A DNA stretch of 7,105 nt. It comes from Candidatus Acidiferrales bacterium. GTDB lineage: Bacteria; Acidobacteriota; Terriglobia; Acidoferrales; UBA7541. Where the stretch lies: positions 1 to 7,105 of the forward strand of contig JASHYE010000047.1 in NCBI GenBank assembly GCA_030043155.1. The letters are read 5' to 3'. Below are positions 1 to 6,463 of this stretch, piece after piece. Numbering within the stretch: the stretch's first letter is position 1; every line of letters starts with the position of its first letter. The translations under genes and the position numbers were made by a program. The notes under the pieces are model-generated. The model had not been told where the DNA came from, did not search any database, and saw only the letters and a list, made by a program, of their open reading frames with translations.

Positions 1-873
1 CGCGCTTCGAGATGGCTGCCGCGAGCGCAGGGGGCGCTGGCGTCAATTGGAGTGCTGGTGGCGGCGATTCTTGCAGCGATGCTCTGGGTTTCGCGAGGGA
101 TTGCGTCGACAAACGACATTTCTTCACTGATGCAAAGCCATCCCACGAATTTTTACCGGGTCGCCATGTCGGACTTCATGGATTTGACGCCGCAGTCGTT
201 TGCTGATTTGCGCCACCAGGCGTTCACGGCATTGCTGATTCTGCTCATCGGATTTATTGGAGCTTGGATCTTACGAAGGGGAAAGCGTGGAGTTGCGGCG
301 AACCTTACCATGGCTTGCACGCTCGGAGCGTTTTTTCTATGCGCGAACTGGGCGCTGGGCGTTTTTACTCCGCGGCTTTCGTCCGAGCCACTGGCAAAGC
401 AGATCCTCGAATATTGCCGTCCGGGAGATAAAATTGCGCTTTATGGCGAGTACGACGCGGCAACCAGCATAGGTTTCTACACCAAGAAACAGATTCTCCT
501 TTTCAACGGGCGCTACAATGGGCTGGAGTTTGGCTCTTATTATCCGGACGCGCCACACATTTTCTTCAATGACCATACGTTTTGGCCCTTATGGAATGGG
601 CCGAAGCGCGTTTTCCTGATTGTACCTGCGAGCGAAATGGATGCGGCGCGTGTGAGAATGCCGGCAGCGAAAACGTTTGTGTTTGCGCAATATGGCGACA
701 AAACTGTATATGTGAATCATCAAGTGCTTCCCAACGAGCCGACTCTCGCGGAATTGAAAAGTCATCCGGAGGCAATAAACACCGAATCAGCGGGACCGCT
801 CGATGGCTTGCGCGAATACAAATCCGCTCGTAATACATCGAAAAGAGCGCCATCGGAGAAACTGATGCAATGA
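1..873 (+). CDS. ArnT-like membrane glycosyltransferase (GT83/PMT_2 type), C-terminal part, 5' end outside window
   Basis: The frame is open from base 1 and ends in TGA at 871-873, giving 290 residues with no start in view, so this is the C-terminal part of a longer gene. An ATG at 52 exists but lies inside a membrane helix and is unlikely to be the real start. Hydrophobic segments are visible at about residues 11-30, 74-91 and 97-121 of the fragment. They are followed by a soluble domain with the pattern [13 protein letters not shown], then a stretch giving [17 protein letters not shown]. This order (late membrane helices, then a periplasmic C-terminal domain) is typical of ArnT-like transferases, which move a sugar from a polyprenyl-phosphate carrier to a lipid or other acceptor on the outer face of the inner membrane. 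The catalytic N-terminal loops are outside the window, so donor and acceptor cannot be told. The last 40 residues are charged and probably disordered. The stop overlaps the next gene's start, which suggests one operon. The general class is fairly sure; the exact family is inferred. Confidence 0.72.
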   Translation, partial: RASRWLPRAQGALASIGVLVAAILAAMLWVSRGIASTNDISSLMQSHPTNFYRVAMSDFMDLTPQSFADLRHQAFTALLILLIGFIGAWILRRGKRGVAANLTMACTLGAFFLCANWALGVFTPRLSSEPLAKQILEYCRPGDKIALYGEYDAATSIGFYTKKQILLFNGRYNGLEFGSYYPDAPHIFFNDHTFWPLWNGPKRVFLIVPASEMDAARVRMPAAKTFVFAQYGDKTVYVNHQVLPNEPTLAELKSHPEAINTESAGPLDGLREYKSARNTSKRAPSEKLMQ

Positions 874-1817
874 GAGCCGTCATCACAGGCGGGGCAGGGT
901 TCCTGGGATCTCATCTTTGCGATGCGATGATCTCACAAGGATGGGACATTGTTTGCGTGGACAATCTGCTCACAGGAGCTACTGAAAACATCCAGCACCT
1001 GGAGAAAAATCCGAAATTCCAGTTTGTACAGCAGGATGTCTCAGAATCGCTCGCTATTGATCACGCTGTTGATGCGGTGATGCACTTCGCCTCACCCGCA
1101 AGCCCTGACGATTACCTGAAGTTTCCGATTGAAACCCTGAAAGTAGGATCGCTCGGAACGTTCCATGCACTGGAACTCGCGCGGAAGAATCGCGCGCGTT
1201 TTCTCATGGCATCCACATCCGAGTGTTACGGCGATCCTGAAGTAAGCCCGCAGCCTGAATCGTATTGGGGGCATGTAAATTCGGTCGGCCCGCGCAGCGT
1301 TTACGACGAGGCAAAACGTTTCTCGGAAGCGGCGACTATGGGCTATCAGCGGAAATACGGCGTGGACACGAGGATCGTTCGCATTTTCAATACCTATGGG
1401 CCACGGATGCGGCTGAATGACGGAAGAGCGTTGCCGAATTTTCTGTTTCAAGCCCTCTCCGGACAGCCCATCACAGTCTATGGAGACGGCAAGCAGACGC
1501 GCAGCTTTTGTTATGTGTCGGATTTGATTGAAGGCATTTTGAGGCTTCTCGATTCAAACGAGCACATGCCTGTCAATATTGGCAACCCTGATGAAATCAC
1601 GATCCTCGAATTTGCGAACCGTATTCGTGCGATAACAGGTGATCGCGTCGGGATCGTACACCGGCCGCTGCCTCAGGATGATCCGAAGAGAAGGCGACCC
1701 GATATCACGAAGGCGAAGAAGCTGCTGAATTGGGAGCCGAAGATACCACTGGAGGAGGGGCTTCAGCTCACGTTGGATTACTTTCAGAAGAAGTTTGCAG
1801 AGAATTCAGTGCGCTAG
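870..1817 (+). CDS. uxs: UDP-glucuronate decarboxylase (UDP-xylose synthase), extended SDR family
   Basis: This 315-aa cytosolic enzyme oxidises UDP-glucuronate at C4 with NAD+, decarboxylates it and normally reduces the 4-keto intermediate to UDP-xylose. The NAD-binding glycine motif GGAGFLG is at residues 7-13, followed by the acidic VDN at 30-32. The active-site STSE is at 115-118 and the SDR pair YDEAK has Tyr145 and Lys149. It sits in the family hallmark [15 protein letters not shown] (137-150; usually VNPIGPRSCYDEGKR). [10 protein letters not shown] (171-180), [13 protein letters not shown] (204-216) and the RRRPDI segment (274-279) also fit, the last carrying the conserved arginine. 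Length is normal for bacterial UXS. The ATG at 870 overlaps the upstream stop as ATGA, with GGAG at 855-858 about 11 bases before it, so translational coupling is likely. The alternative is an ArnA-dehydrogenase-like enzyme that stops at the 4-keto-pentose; the UXS hallmark and free-standing form argue for UDP-xylose. Its substrate is the product of the convergent ugd gene. Confidence 0.93.
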   Translation: MRAVITGGAGFLGSHLCDAMISQGWDIVCVDNLLTGATENIQHLEKNPKFQFVQQDVSESLAIDHAVDAVMHFASPASPDDYLKFPIETLKVGSLGTFHALELARKNRARFLMASTSECYGDPEVSPQPESYWGHVNSVGPRSVYDEAKRFSEAATMGYQRKYGVDTRIVRIFNTYGPRMRLNDGRALPNFLFQALSGQPITVYGDGKQTRSFCYVSDLIEGILRLLDSNEHMPVNIGNPDEITILEFANRIRAITGDRVGIVHRPLPQDDPKRRRPDITKAKKLLNWEPKIPLEEGLQLTLDYFQKKFAENSVR

Positions 1818-3196
1818 GCTGAGGGAGTCGGCATTGCCTGTGCGATTTTTGGTCTTCCGACCGACTGATACTCGAATCCCAAGGCACCCATCTCTTCCGC
1901 TGAAAGCAAATTCCTGCCATCCAGCACTAATGGACGCGCCATGCTTCGATGAATGCGCTTCCAATCGAGATCACGAAATTCAGGCCATTCCGTGACAATC
2001 AGCAGGGCGTCAGCGCCGCTGGCAGATTCGTACGCATCCGCGGTGCAATTGAGGTCAGGAAACCGCTCTGAAATTTTCTCACTCGCCTGCGGGTCGAAAG
2101 CGCTCACGCGAACTCCTTCGTTCTGGAGCCTCTTAATTAACTCAATGGAAGGAGCAAAGCGAATATCGTCTGTATTCGCCTTGAACGCCAAGCCCAACAG
2201 ACCGATCTTTTTGCCTTTGAGCACCCAGAGAGAATGGCGGAGCTTCTCGACGAAGTTCTCAATGCGCTGATGGTTGATCCGCTCCGCCTCGCGCAACATG
2301 GAGAAATCCACGCCATGGCGCTCCGCAAGCCGGACGAAAGCCTGCAGATCCTTCGGCAAGCAGAAGCCGCCGAAACCGAGGCCGGGTTTGAGAAAGTGAG
2401 CGCCAATCCTCGGATCCAAGCCGACGCCGTGCATCACCTGCTCAATGTCTGCCCCCAGCATTTCAGCTAAATCAGAGACCATATTGGCGTAAGAAATCTT
2501 GATAGCGAGAAACGAATTGGAGGCGTGTTTGATCAGCTCTGCGCTGTTGATCGTGGTGACCAACCACGTTGGCTGGTTACGGCGCGGACATGTGCCGTTG
2601 TGCAAAGGGCACGCGAAATTCTGGTCCAGCAAAGGCCGGTAAATCTCGCGCAACTGTTTTTCCGCTGTTTCGTCATCCACGCCAACCACGATGCGGTCGG
2701 GGTGCAGAAAATCGCCGACGGCGGTCCCTTCGCGCAAGAATTCCGGATTGGAGGCGACGTGGAATCGTATGCCGCGGCCGCGCCCATAAATTTCGAATAC
2801 ACGCTTCAACTGCTGTCCCGTCTGTGCCGGGACAGTACTTTTCTCGACAACGAGCTTGTCGGATTTTGCTTCTGCGGCGATCATTTGCGCTACGCGATCA
2901 ATCGAACTCAGATCAGCGTCGCCATCAGGAAGAGGCGGAGTTCCGACGCAAATGAAAATGACGTCGCCCTGAGCGACAGCGGTTGAGGGATCAGCAGAAA
3001 AGGACAGGCGTCCGCTGCGCCGGTTTTTTGCAACAATTTCGTCAAGGCCCGGCTCATAGATCGGGAGCTTTCCGCTTTCCAGCACAGCGATTTTTGCCGA
3101 GTCATTATCGGTGCAATGAACGACGTGGCCGAGTTCCGCCAAACACGCACCTGTCACCAAGCCGACATATCCGGCCCCAATTACAGAGATTCGCAC
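1814..3196 (-). CDS. ugd: UDP-glucose 6-dehydrogenase
   Basis: This 460-aa cytosolic enzyme oxidises UDP-glucose twice with NAD+ to UDP-glucuronate. The Rossmann motif [10 protein letters not shown] is at residues 7-16. [16 protein letters not shown] (85-100) and [10 protein letters not shown] (118-127) are standard. [19 protein letters not shown] (150-168) supplies Glu152 and Glu156, [11 protein letters not shown] (219-229) gives Lys223 and Asn227, and [10 protein letters not shown] (274-283) carries the nucleophile Cys279 and Asp283. The C-terminal UDP-binding domain begins near [20 protein letters not shown] (327-346). All expected catalytic residues are present. The start is GTG (3194-3196), chosen because the protein begins [12 protein letters not shown] as the family does and a strong AAAGGAG lies six bases upstream. 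Residues about 192-215 form a longer linker than usual, containing CPLHNGTC, before the central helix. The gene runs against uxs, and the two TAG stops share CTAG at 1814-1817. Its product feeds UXS, so despite the opposite strands the two form one short pathway. Confidence 0.95.
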   Translation of the reverse strand: MRISVIGAGYVGLVTGACLAELGHVVHCTDNDSAKIAVLESGKLPIYEPGLDEIVAKNRRSGRLSFSADPSTAVAQGDVIFICVGTPPLPDGDADLSSIDRVAQMIAAEAKSDKLVVEKSTVPAQTGQQLKRVFEIYGRGRGIRFHVASNPEFLREGTAVGDFLHPDRIVVGVDDETAEKQLREIYRPLLDQNFACPLHNGTCPRRNQPTWLVTTINSAELIKHASNSFLAIKISYANMVSDLAEMLGADIEQVMHGVGLDPRIGAHFLKPGLGFGGFCLPKDLQAFVRLAERHGVDFSMLREAERINHQRIENFVEKLRHSLWVLKGKKIGLLGLAFKANTDDIRFAPSIELIKRLQNEGVRVSAFDPQASEKISERFPDLNCTADAYESASGADALLIVTEWPEFRDLDWKRIHRSMARPLVLDGRNLLSAEEMGALGFEYQSVGRPKIAQAMPTPSA

Positions 3197-3202
3197 GAGC
3201 TG

Positions 3203-3209
3203 CTCCTTT
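3203..3209 (-). promoter_or_regulatory. Ribosome binding site of ugd
   Basis: Read on the minus strand this is AAAGGAG, six bases before the GTG at 3194-3196. It is a near-ideal Shine-Dalgarno match with good spacing. It decides in favour of the GTG start, which is needed to include the complete N-terminal Rossmann strand [10 protein letters not shown]. Confidence 0.85.
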
Positions 3210-3233
3210 AGCTAACCTTCCGGCGGCTTATCT

Positions 3234-3262
3234 ATTAACTTCGCAGAGCCGACAAACGTCAA
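3234..3262 (-). promoter_or_regulatory. Candidate sigma-70-type promoter for ugd
   Basis: On the minus strand, TTGACG (3257-3262) resembles the -35 consensus at five of six bases. It is followed after 17 bases by GTTAAT (3234-3239), a four of six match to the -10 consensus. Transcription would begin near 3227, leaving a leader of about 30 bases with the strong ribosome binding site inside it. Spacing and position are right, but the -10 lacks the key A at its second position, so this is a sequence-only proposal. Confidence 0.42.
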
Positions 3263-3389
3263 CTATTCTCCTACAAACATACCCCGCAACAATACGTGAA
3301 ATTGTGTACTGGTTATATCTGACGGACTGGCGATGTAGTAGAATCCCGCAAACCCAAGGCATTTGACTGGGGCAGATGCGCGAACTCTG

Positions 3390-4217
3390 ATGAATATCCT
3401 TTGGACGGCTTTGGCGATCTGCCTGATCGTTTCTTTCGTATTTTATGTTTTCGCTGTTTCCTGGCAGCGCACACTTCGAGGCCATTCACGAGCTATTCAT
3501 ACTCTTTATCAGAGGCTGGAGTCTTTGGAATCCATGGAGGCTCCATTCTTGCGCCGAAAGATCGGCGAATTAATGCCATCGCAATTAGAGGAGGTGTGCA
3601 TCTTCAACGTGAGCTTCAGTGAGCGGTTCTGGCGCCGTTCACTGGAGATGACGGACGAGGAGGTTTGTGACATCCGCGAAAACGCAGCCTTGCTGGGCTC
3701 GGTGAAGCTGGATGTGTGGCGGCGGCATACCACCATAACGGTGACCGAGCTTTTGCCGCTGGCAAAATCAAACGGCTGGCAAAACCGCACGATGGAGATC
3801 TATGGTTCGGATAATCAGACAGTCACGCACCTTTGGGAGCTTTGCCTGGGGCCGAATGCAAATTCAGCGGAGCGCGGCGGACGATGCTTGCAACTGCGTT
3901 TTCGCGATAAGGCCCTCGAGCTGGCAATATCCCGCTCTCGAACATTGACCGAAGCGCACGGCAGCAAGAGTTCGGACGAACGAGTATTTTTCCGCGTTCC
4001 CCTCGATGCCGAACATCTGGCAGACTACCGCGTCGACGATGCGGATTTGCGTGAATTGCCTGAGGGCGAGATGGTGAAAGATTGGATGGTCGCCCGTTTT
4101 TCTGATGAGGACGAAGATGCAGGAATTAGCTGGCACCTCTCGATTCGCGCGCTCGACGGCGGCGTTTCTGACAAGTGGAGATTCATGGAGCCTACGCAAG
4201 TCCGTCGCATTTCGTAG
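3390..4217 (+). CDS. Membrane-anchored protein of unknown function
   Basis: I do not recognise the family. From the ATG at 3390 the product is 275 aa and begins MNILWTALAICLIVSFVFYV, a single hydrophobic helix at about residues 2-24. Basic residues (WQRTLRGHSR) follow the helix, so by the positive-inside rule the long C-terminal part probably faces the cytoplasm. A short helical, possibly coiled-coil stretch (about 30-60, LYQRLESLESMEAPFLRRKI) leads into a mixed alpha/beta domain rich in Glu, Asp and Arg (residues about 65-270). No catalytic motif, cysteine cluster or nucleotide-binding loop is visible. The frame extends upstream to a TTG at 3363, which would add nine residues; AAGG at 3356-3359 is too close to that TTG, so I prefer the ATG, although its own ribosome binding site is weak. 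It lies 106 bases before the S9 peptidase on the same strand with no terminator between, so co-transcription is possible. That it is a real gene is supported by its uninterrupted length and clear membrane anchor. Confidence 0.78.
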   Translation: MNILWTALAICLIVSFVFYVFAVSWQRTLRGHSRAIHTLYQRLESLESMEAPFLRRKIGELMPSQLEEVCIFNVSFSERFWRRSLEMTDEEVCDIRENAALLGSVKLDVWRRHTTITVTELLPLAKSNGWQNRTMEIYGSDNQTVTHLWELCLGPNANSAERGGRCLQLRFRDKALELAISRSRTLTEAHGSKSSDERVFFRVPLDAEHLADYRVDDADLRELPEGEMVKDWMVARFSDEDEDAGISWHLSIRALDGGVSDKWRFMEPTQVRRIS

Positions 4218-4297
4218 AGCATTCCATTCGCGGTCATGAGACGTACCAAAAAAACTGGCATGGTGCGCACGCGCTTGAGCAGGGCATTTCGATAATT

Positions 4298-4322
4298 GTA
4301 AATCTCACATTTTCGGAGGAGG
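4298..4322 (+). promoter_or_regulatory. Ribosome binding site and upstream region of the S9 peptidase gene
   Basis: GGAGGAGG at 4315-4322 is a strong, extended Shine-Dalgarno sequence just before the ATG at 4324 (one base from its end, four bases from the end of the first GGAGG). It fixes the start, which also gives a proper signal peptide. Upstream, TTGAGC (4275-4280) and GTAAAT (4298-4303) are 17 bases apart and could be a weak promoter. GATAAT at 4291-4296 is a better -10 but has no matching -35. The ribosome binding site is firm; the promoter is not. Confidence 0.6.
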
Positions 4323-4323
4323 C

Positions 4324-6459
4324 ATGTCTCGCAATCGGCTACGTCTGATTTTGGCTATGTGCGCCATTCTCTTTATGCTCTTTATGGCAATCCCCGCTCT
4401 CGCGCAAAAGAAGCCTGTGCTCACATTGGATGCGTTTTTCAATTCGGTCGCATTTCCTGACGTCGCCGTCTCGCCTGACGGGAACGAAGTTGCCATCCAG
4501 ACAGAACGCGCGGACTGGCAAGCAAACCGGTTTCGAGAGGATCTTTGGCTTTATCGCGCCGGCAATTCCTCGCTGATTCCTTTGACGACCTCTGGCGAAG
4601 ACAACAATCCGCAGTGGTCACCCGACGGAAAGTGGATTGCTTTTCTCTCCCACCGAAGCCACGATGCTTCGGAGAGCGATGCTCACGCAGCGGAGAAAAC
4701 GCAGGTCTATGTGATCTCGCCGGATGGTGGCGAGGCTTTTCCGGTCACCGAAGCGACGGAAAACGTGCATGCGTTTGCGTGGTCTGCAGATTCAAAGCAG
4801 ATTTTCTTTGCGACCAAAGAGCCGTGGACCGAAGAACAAGAGAAAAAATACGAAGAGGAGTGGAAAGATACGATTCAGTACCGGGAAGCAGAGCGCGGTG
4901 ATGTGATTTCAGCGATCGATTTTTCCCCGTCTGCACAGGGAAGCGCCGATGCAGTTGAAGGCGCGCCGAAAAAACCGGCTACTCGGAAGCTCTGCTCGAT
5001 TGCATACCGTGTTCAGCAACTGGCGAGCTCGCCCGATGGCAAGTTCCTCGCTTACGATACGGAATCGCGCTCGCAACGGGAAGAGTCACTCGATGATGAC
5101 GGCGTTTACGTGATACCACTGAACATGTCACTGAACACTGGCTCAAGTGCCGCAGAGCCGGTTTCGTTGCTGCACAATCCGCAGGCTTTCTTCGATCGAA
5201 TTGAATGGTCAGCAGACAGCAGTCACGTTTTCTTTTCATTTGAGAATGGCTCGGTAGAAGGCGCTTATAAGGACGCGCAGGAGCGCGTCTACTGGGCCAG
5301 CGCCGGAGAAAACGGCAACGAGAGTTGTGGTGCTGCATCGGAAAAGGGCGGATGCGAGCGCTGGGCCAGCAAGTTTGCTGGTTCGATTGACGGTTTTGCG
5401 GCGCTGGCTGATGGCGGATTGCTCGCCGGCGGCAGGCTTGGCACGGAAGTGCAGCCATATGCAGAAAGCGCGGCTTCGGCGGAATTCACAAGACAGGCGG
5501 GGAAGTCCGGCACATATGAGTCGTTTTCGGCCGCGAGCCACGGCTCGGCGATTGCGTTCGTATATTCTTCACTGCAATCGCCGGCGGAAGTTTATCTTGC
5601 CAGCAGTCCGTCAGAGATCGCAGATGCCCGGCCGATTACATCGTTTAATCAAACTTTGGCTCAGGATGAATTGCCGCAGGGAAAGCCGTTTCGGTGGACA
5701 GCCGATGATGGAACGACGGTTGAGGGAATGCTAATATATCCTCCCGGAAAGTTTGAGCAGAAGAATCTGCCGATGTTCACTTTCATTCATGGCGGTCCGG
5801 AAGATGCTGACGGGAACCATTTCGAGGCCGACTGGTATCAATGGGCTGATTTGGCGGCAACGGATGGCTGGCTTGTATTTGAGCCGAACTATCGCGGGTC
5901 AGTCGGGTACGGAGACGCGTTTGCCCTTGGAATTATTCCGCACATCGTATCGAGGCCCGGAAAAGACATTCTGGAGGGCGTCAACGCGTTGGTAAAGAGC
6001 GGCATAGCCGATCCAAATCATTTGACGATTGGCGGATACAGTTATGGTGGCTATATGACCAACTGGCTGATCACGCAAACGACGCGATTCAAGGCAGCCG
6101 TCACGGGCGCGGGCGCGGTGGAGCACGTGGTGAACTGGGGCAACGACGACACAACGTGGGACGACGCTTATTTTCTGGGCGGCCTTCCCTGGAAAACAGA
6201 ACAAAATTACAACGCCGAGGCAGCGATCTGGCAGATTGGCAAAGTTCGCACGCCGACCCACATGGTCGCCGGCGGAAGCGACATCCGCGTATACGTAGGC
6301 GAAGATTATCTTCTCGAGCGGGCGCTGCACACCATGGGAGTGCCATGCGCGCTTCTGATTTTTCCAGGGGAAGGACATTCGCTGGCGAACAATCCGTGGC
6401 ATGGAAAGATTAAAGTTCGCGAAGAATTGAAATGGCTCGACAAGTACGGGCGTCCGTAG
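4324..6459 (+). CDS. Secreted S9-family (prolyl oligopeptidase / acylaminoacyl peptidase-like) serine peptidase
   Basis: This 711-aa protein is a probable periplasmic or secreted peptidase that trims amino-terminal residues or dipeptides from short peptides. The N-terminus is a classical signal peptide: RNRLR, a hydrophobic core to about residue 24, then ALA before Gln28 as a signal peptidase I site. Residues about 40-440 form a beta-propeller with recurring PD40-type strands, for example VAVSPDGNEVAI (48-59), PQWSPDGKWIAFLS (96-109), SSPDGKFLAYDT (235-246) and IEWSADSSHVFFSF (293-306). The alpha/beta-hydrolase domain follows: oxyanion-loop HGGP (489-492), NYRGSVGYG (522-530), nucleophile Ser573 in GGYSYGGY, Asp653 in GGSDIRV and His685 in GEGHS, a complete triad. 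Length is usual for S9. A highly charged insert (about 168-192) sits in the propeller and is a common feature of this subgroup. Cys335 and Cys344 could form a disulfide after export. The exact specificity (dipeptidyl, acylaminoacyl or oligopeptidase) cannot be read from sequence. The gene ends four bases from the convergent carbamoyltransferase gene. Confidence 0.92.
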   Translation: MSRNRLRLILAMCAILFMLFMAIPALAQKKPVLTLDAFFNSVAFPDVAVSPDGNEVAIQTERADWQANRFREDLWLYRAGNSSLIPLTTSGEDNNPQWSPDGKWIAFLSHRSHDASESDAHAAEKTQVYVISPDGGEAFPVTEATENVHAFAWSADSKQIFFATKEPWTEEQEKKYEEEWKDTIQYREAERGDVISAIDFSPSAQGSADAVEGAPKKPATRKLCSIAYRVQQLASSPDGKFLAYDTESRSQREESLDDDGVYVIPLNMSLNTGSSAAEPVSLLHNPQAFFDRIEWSADSSHVFFSFENGSVEGAYKDAQERVYWASAGENGNESCGAASEKGGCERWASKFAGSIDGFAALADGGLLAGGRLGTEVQPYAESAASAEFTRQAGKSGTYESFSAASHGSAIAFVYSSLQSPAEVYLASSPSEIADARPITSFNQTLAQDELPQGKPFRWTADDGTTVEGMLIYPPGKFEQKNLPMFTFIHGGPEDADGNHFEADWYQWADLAATDGWLVFEPNYRGSVGYGDAFALGIIPHIVSRPGKDILEGVNALVKSGIADPNHLTIGGYSYGGYMTNWLITQTTRFKAAVTGAGAVEHVVNWGNDDTTWDDAYFLGGLPWKTEQNYNAEAAIWQIGKVRTPTHMVAGGSDIRVYVGEDYLLERALHTMGVPCALLIFPGEGHSLANNPWHGKIKVREELKWLDKYGRP

Positions 6460-6463
6460 GCGC

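Larger units (their letters stand above)
3197..3389. other. Divergent intergenic region between ugd and the membrane-anchored hypothetical gene
   Basis: This 193-bp stretch separates two divergently oriented genes and is relatively A+T rich in its middle (about 3255-3320). The ugd side holds the ribosome binding site and candidate promoter listed separately. On the rightward side the best element is TAGAAT (3339-3344), five of six to a -10 box, but the only -35-like sequence (CTGACG, 3319-3324) is spaced by just 14 bases, so I do not call a promoter for the rightward gene. I see no terminator hairpin, no clear operator palindrome and no small gene with a credible ribosome binding site. An 85-codon reverse frame across here overlaps the rightward gene and has no protein-like features. 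Confidence 0.6.

Noticed and set aside
1092..1451. 119-codon minus-strand open frame inside uxs
   Set aside because: It is antisense to the decarboxylase active-site region, with no motif or ribosome binding site.
1830..1850. GGCATTGCC followed by a run of five T, as a terminator for uxs
   Set aside because: The stem is only three to four base pairs with a loop of one to three bases and a seven-base gap before the T-run, too weak for an intrinsic terminator.
2525..2986. 153-codon plus-strand open frame inside ugd
   Set aside because: It is wholly antisense to a gene with a complete set of catalytic motifs, has no ribosome binding site and its translation lacks protein-like motifs.
3228..3485. 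85-codon minus-strand open frame across the intergenic region
   Set aside because: It overlaps the membrane-anchor coding region of the rightward gene and the candidate ugd promoter, and its translation shows no hydrophobic, helical or motif pattern of a real protein.
4263..4270. Palindrome GTGCGCAC upstream of the peptidase gene as an operator
   Set aside because: Eight bases of G+C-rich palindrome occur often by chance; it does not extend outward and is not repeated nearby.
4979..5458. 159-codon minus-strand open frame inside the S9 peptidase gene
   Set aside because: It is antisense to the propeller region; the Arg/Ser/Pro/Cys-rich translation is typical of a shadow frame in moderately G+C-rich coding DNA.
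5899..6402. 167-codon minus-strand open frame inside the S9 peptidase gene
   Set aside because: It lies opposite the Ser-Asp-His catalytic domain and has no recognisable domain or start signal.
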